Source: Eubacterium sp. An11
Lineage (GTDB): Bacteria > Bacillota > Clostridia > Lachnospirales > Lachnospiraceae
DNA length: 50,945 nt
Assembly (NCBI RefSeq): GCF_002161065.1
Contig: NZ_NFLV01000023.1
Location: 1 to 50,945, forward strand
Direction: 5' to 3'
The position numbers and the translations under genes are program-made. This document shows positions 49,885-50,945 of the stretch, in pieces (within the stretch, counting starts at the first letter, position 1; each line of letters starts with the position of its first letter). The notes under the pieces were generated by a model. The model was not told where the DNA came from. It did no database searches and saw only the letters and a list, made by a program, of their open reading frames with translations.

Positions 49885-49913
49885 AAAAAATCAGCCCTGC
49901 CATGCAGCAGGGC
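49885..49913 (-). terminator. Attenuating terminator between antitoxin RNA and toxin
   Basis: Minus strand GCCCTGC/GCAGGGC stem (49894-49913) then six U (49885-49890). It sets the ratio of antitoxin RNA to toxin mRNA. Confidence 0.9.
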
Positions 49914-50038
49914 CGAGAATTTTCAAGCCGGACATTTATTAGACGCTTCCGGTGAGCGAGCCATATTTTCGAGCCGTTCATTTATAGGCCGCCAGCGGTA
50001 AGCGGACAATATTTTCGATGACAGGAATCCCTGCCTCT
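49914..50038 (-). ncRNA. Type III antitoxin RNA (CptI-like), 46-nt tandem repeats
   Basis: Two contiguous 46-nt units on the minus strand, 49973-50018 and 49927-49972, share TCGAAAATAT, CGCT-ACCG, GCG and TAATAAATG/TATAAATG with CGGC ends. A partial third begins TTGAAAAT at 49926 and runs into the terminator. The units should fold as pseudoknots and are cut out by the toxin. Transcription starts near 50038. Confidence 0.85.
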
Positions 50039-50044
50039 ATTATT

Positions 50045-50073
50045 ATTATATGTTTGAACATGAAATATGTCAA
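50045..50073 (-). promoter_or_regulatory. Promoter of the type III toxin-antitoxin locus
   Basis: Minus strand: perfect TTGACA (50068-50073), 17-bp spacer, perfect TATAAT (50045-50050). Confidence 0.9.
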
Positions 50074-50219
50074 TGAAAATAAGAAAAAAATATAGTATAA
50101 AGAATGTAATAATGATAAAAATATAAATGTTTTAATCTTATTCCTCTCGACAGAAAGTAAGGCAAAGCTGTATAATATTTGTGGTACAATACTTTTTGTG
50201 CTTTATATCAATGAAAAAA

Positions 50220-50339
50220 GACAAAGATAAAAACGCAACGTACGTCTTTTGGATGTGCCAGAGCCGGTAGGTAGCCCGGCCGTCCCGTTCGGTGAAACGG
50301 GGTAAGTAACCTGCCCCTCCGGGTTGTCCGTTCTTTGTC
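50220..50339 (+). promoter_or_regulatory. yjdF-motif riboswitch
   Basis: GACAAAGA (50220-50227) and TCTTTGTC (50332-50339) close a structured leader containing GCCGGTAGGTAGCCCGGC and CCGTTCGGTGAAACGG hairpins. It lies 20 bp before the ATG of yjdF. yjdF-motif RNAs sense azaaromatic compounds and usually act on translation. Promoter elements (TCGACA...TATAAT) are near 50147-50176. Confidence 0.75.
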
Positions 50340-50365
50340 CATAACACATTTTAGGAGGGAACGTT

Positions 50366-50782
50366 ATGGACAAGATAAGCGGAAAACTGACGGTATATTT
50401 TGAGGATCCTTTTTGGGTGGGAGTCTTTGAACGGATTTCCGATGGAAAATTATCCGTATGCAAGGTCACATTTGGTGCGGAGCCAAAGGATTATGAAGTA
50501 TGGGATTTCGTCCTCAGATGTTACAGCAGGCTTATGTTCAGTCCGGCTGTTGCAGCTCGGTTGAAACCGATTGCCAGGAATCCAAAGCGCAGGCTGCGGG
50601 ATGCTAAAAAGCAGACGCAGAGCGTCGGGATAGGAACAAAGTCTCAGCAGGCCCTGCAGATGCAGCGGGAGGAGAAGAAACTCAGCAGCAGAAAGGATAG
50701 CAGGACAGCGAAAGAGGCAGGAAAAGAGCAGAGATTCCAGTTAAAACAGCAAAAACGAAAAGAAAAGCACAGAGGACATTGA
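50366..50782 (+). CDS. yjdF: YjdF family protein (DUF2992)
   Basis: 138 residues; TAGGAGGGAACG precedes the ATG. The conserved N-terminal part is GKLTVYFEDPFWVGVFERISDGKL, then CKVTFGAEPKDYEVWDFVL. The C-terminal half is basic and low complexity (KRRLRDAKKQTQ, QRFQLKQQKRKEK). It is controlled by the riboswitch upstream. A link to resistance against aromatic heterocycles is known for the RNA class; the protein's chemistry is unknown. Confidence 0.92.
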   Translation: MDKISGKLTVYFEDPFWVGVFERISDGKLSVCKVTFGAEPKDYEVWDFVLRCYSRLMFSPAVAARLKPIARNPKRRLRDAKKQTQSVGIGTKSQQALQMQREEKKLSSRKDSRTAKEAGKEQRFQLKQQKRKEKHRGH

Positions 50783-50799
50783 ATGGCTTTTCTGTCATT

Positions 50800-50832
50800 A
50801 CCGGTTTGCGGTCATACGCAGACCGGTTTTTT
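50800..50832 (+). terminator. yjdF terminator
   Basis: ACCGGTTTGCG (50800-50810) pairs with CGCAGACCGGT (50817-50827, one bulge), then TTTTTT. Confidence 0.88.
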
Positions 50833-50835
50833 GGT

Positions 50836-50945
50836 ATGACGGGCATGCCGTCAGTCTGTGGTGAAAGTCCACAAGGGGCGTAGTTGCCGACGAACCCCAT
50901 AGCGACTCCCAAGGTTTACATCGTGAGGTGTGGGTGAGAAGAAGG
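50836..50945 (+). mobile_element. Probable 5' domain of a group II intron, cut by the window edge
   Basis: GTGGTGAAAGTCCAC, GGGGCGTAGTTGCCGACGAA, CCCCATAGCGACTCCCAAGG and GAGGTGTGGGTGAGAAG follow in the style of domain I of bacterial group II introns. The reverse-transcriptase gene would lie beyond the window. The intron's exact 5' end is not clear to me. Confidence 0.5.

Noticed and set aside
49927-50018. 46-nt repeats taken for a small CRISPR array
   Set aside because: The units are contiguous with no spacers, diverge along their whole length, and sit between a promoter and an attenuator before a toxin gene.

Overview
The window reads as a chromosome segment of an anaerobic, spore-forming, low-to-middle GC Firmicute, most likely a gut Lachnospiraceae (Clostridium cluster XIVa type). 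The grounds are strong AGGAGG ribosome sites, intrinsic terminators after most transcription units, a Tyr T-box, TPP and yjdF riboswitches, a CptIN-like type III toxin-antitoxin locus, cotJABC spore-coat genes, and an iron-dependent alcohol dehydrogenase. The species cannot be named from the sequence alone.

The main observation lies at 9.7-17.9 kb. The spore-coat manganese catalase gene cotJC is split. Its first 62 codons follow cotJA-cotJB at 17.28-17.47 kb, and the remainder lies 7.1 kb away at 9.69-10.15 kb on the same strand. Both break points carry the same 13-bp core (12/13 identical, direct orientation), and joining them restores the reading frame across the first metal-binding motif. 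The circle that would be released has a perfect 9-bp inverted repeat centred on that core, as expected of an attP for a serine recombinase, and a serine recombinase gene lies inside the element. This is the layout of skin-type elements that leave a sporulation gene by excision in the mother cell. The cargo is unusual: a complete trehalose PTS operon (treR, treP, treC, with four operator palindromes), an ECF transporter S component, a tRNA-Gly(CCC) gene and a 65-residue protein.

Region by region. 1-440 is one arm of a structured repeat. 0.5-6.4 kb is on the minus strand: a PEP/pyruvate-binding-domain protein, an Fe-ADH and a secreted C39-like cysteine peptidase. 6.7-9.6 kb holds a D-2-hydroxyacid dehydrogenase and a FUSC-family membrane protein. 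9.7-17.9 kb is cotJABC with its intervening element. 18.1-20.2 kb is a pair of CobW-type metal GTPases. 20.3-21.7 kb is an alanine/sodium symporter. 21.9-25.0 kb is a TPP-riboswitch-controlled thiamine-precursor ABC operon, ending against a 0.9-kb element whose two arms are inverted copies of the left-edge repeat. 26.1-28.0 kb is a PadR/DUF1700 envelope operon. 28.1-29.1 kb is an L,D-transpeptidase. 29.6-31.4 kb is an orphan diol-dehydratase-reactivase homologue. 31.9-34.9 kb holds DegV, SGNH hydrolase and Big2-C39-like secreted proteins. 35-42.3 kb has a flavodoxin-like protein, ilvE, glgB, a cytosolic paralogue of the C39-like protein, and tyrS under a T-box. 42.4-47.2 kb is housekeeping (rhodanese, rRNA methyltransferases, RdgB, phosphodiesterase). 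47.4-49.4 kb is a WYL regulator with TfoX-like and GyrI-like proteins. 49.4-50.1 kb is the type III toxin-antitoxin locus. 50.2-50.8 kb is yjdF with its riboswitch, followed by what looks like the 5' domain of a group II intron running off the edge.

Three 73-nt repeats, each starting in the U-tract of an intrinsic terminator, lie between 35 and 41 kb.
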